In this document: positions 63,887-64,000 of the stretch, one piece after another
How the letters are laid out: each line of letters starts with the position of its first letter
Position numbering within the stretch: the stretch's first letter is position 1
NCBI RefSeq assembly: GCF_052044135.1
Contig: NZ_JBQDYF010000003.1
Span: 206,303-270,302 of the forward strand
DNA from: Salinisphaera sp052044135
Lineage (GTDB): Bacteria; Pseudomonadota; Gammaproteobacteria; Nevskiales; Salinisphaeraceae
DNA: 64,000 bases
Direction: 5' to 3'
Position numbers and translations under genes: made by a program
The notes under the pieces: model-generated
Seen by the model: only the letters and a program-made list of their open reading frames with translations
What the model was told of the DNA's origin: nothing
Database searches by the model: none

Positions 63887-64000
63887 GGGCCTGTTGCCGT
63901 TTCGTCCGCGTCCGCGCCAAGCGCTGTTGTGCGGCAAGACGAGGCGTAGCGAACGTAGCGTAGTCGTTCTACGTGAGAGAGCACCAACGCTGGATTGCCG
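63887..64000 (+). repeat. Structured TIR repeat, copy C (partial)
   Basis: The first 114 bp of a third copy of the family at 40147 and 41424. It begins GGGCCTGTTGCCGTTTCGT, nearly identical to copy A through the CGTAG/CTACG stem and the CAACGCTGGATTGCCG segment, and then leaves the window. It lies upstream of gadC in the same plus-strand orientation as copies A and B. Confidence 0.75.

Overview
The window comes from a high-GC Gammaproteobacterium. The order yebC-ruvCAB-ybgC-tolQRAB-pal-cpoB-queE-queC-tRNA-Lys is typical of that class. A halophilic or marine lineage such as Salinisphaera would fit the general character, but no marker gene here proves it.

Region 1 (1-27580) is an integrative conjugative element or its remnant. 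It opens with a small metabolic cassette: a cut-off GlxA-type regulator, a divergent DJ-1/PfpI protein, an SDR oxidoreductase and a truncated transporter tail. A complete Tn4371/IncP-like mating-pair module follows (LysR regulator, EexN-like lipoprotein, traG, RHH protein, trbBCDEJLFGI, DUF2274 protein). Next is a 10 kb co-directional defence/stability block: an IetAS-type ATPase plus subtilisin pair, an AbiJ-like protein, a TIGR02391 HEPN protein, and a Gabija-like OLD nuclease plus UvrD helicase followed by an HEPN gene. The element ends with a P4-type tyrosine integrase reading inward and a duplicated 3' part of a tRNA-Leu (the right attachment site). The intact tRNA-Leu and the left end should lie to the left of the window. 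No relaxase or excisionase is visible.

Region 2 (27581-40146) is chromosome: a GAF-GGDEF diguanylate cyclase beside a decayed EAL fragment, a MaoC-like hydratase, galU, the 2-oxoglutarate dehydrogenase genes sucA-sucB-lpdA, and the potassium transporter kup.

Region 3 (40147-51054) has yebC bracketed by two copies of a structured repeat with long terminal inverted repeats, then ruvC-ruvA-ruvB (Holliday-junction resolution), ybgC-tolQRAB-pal-cpoB (Tol-Pal envelope system), queE-queC (queuosine precursor) and tRNA-Lys.

Region 4 (51055-64000) contains a plasma-membrane-type H+-ATPase, a phosphate acetyl/butyryltransferase, the pqiABC lipid-transport operon, an IS1111-like remnant, and a gadC-gadB acid-resistance operon on the minus strand. 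A third copy of the structured repeat overlaps the upstream side of gadC and runs off the window. The H+-ATPase and GadBC together suggest attention to cytoplasmic pH.

Most co-directional genes overlap by 4 bp or nearly abut, so operons are compact.
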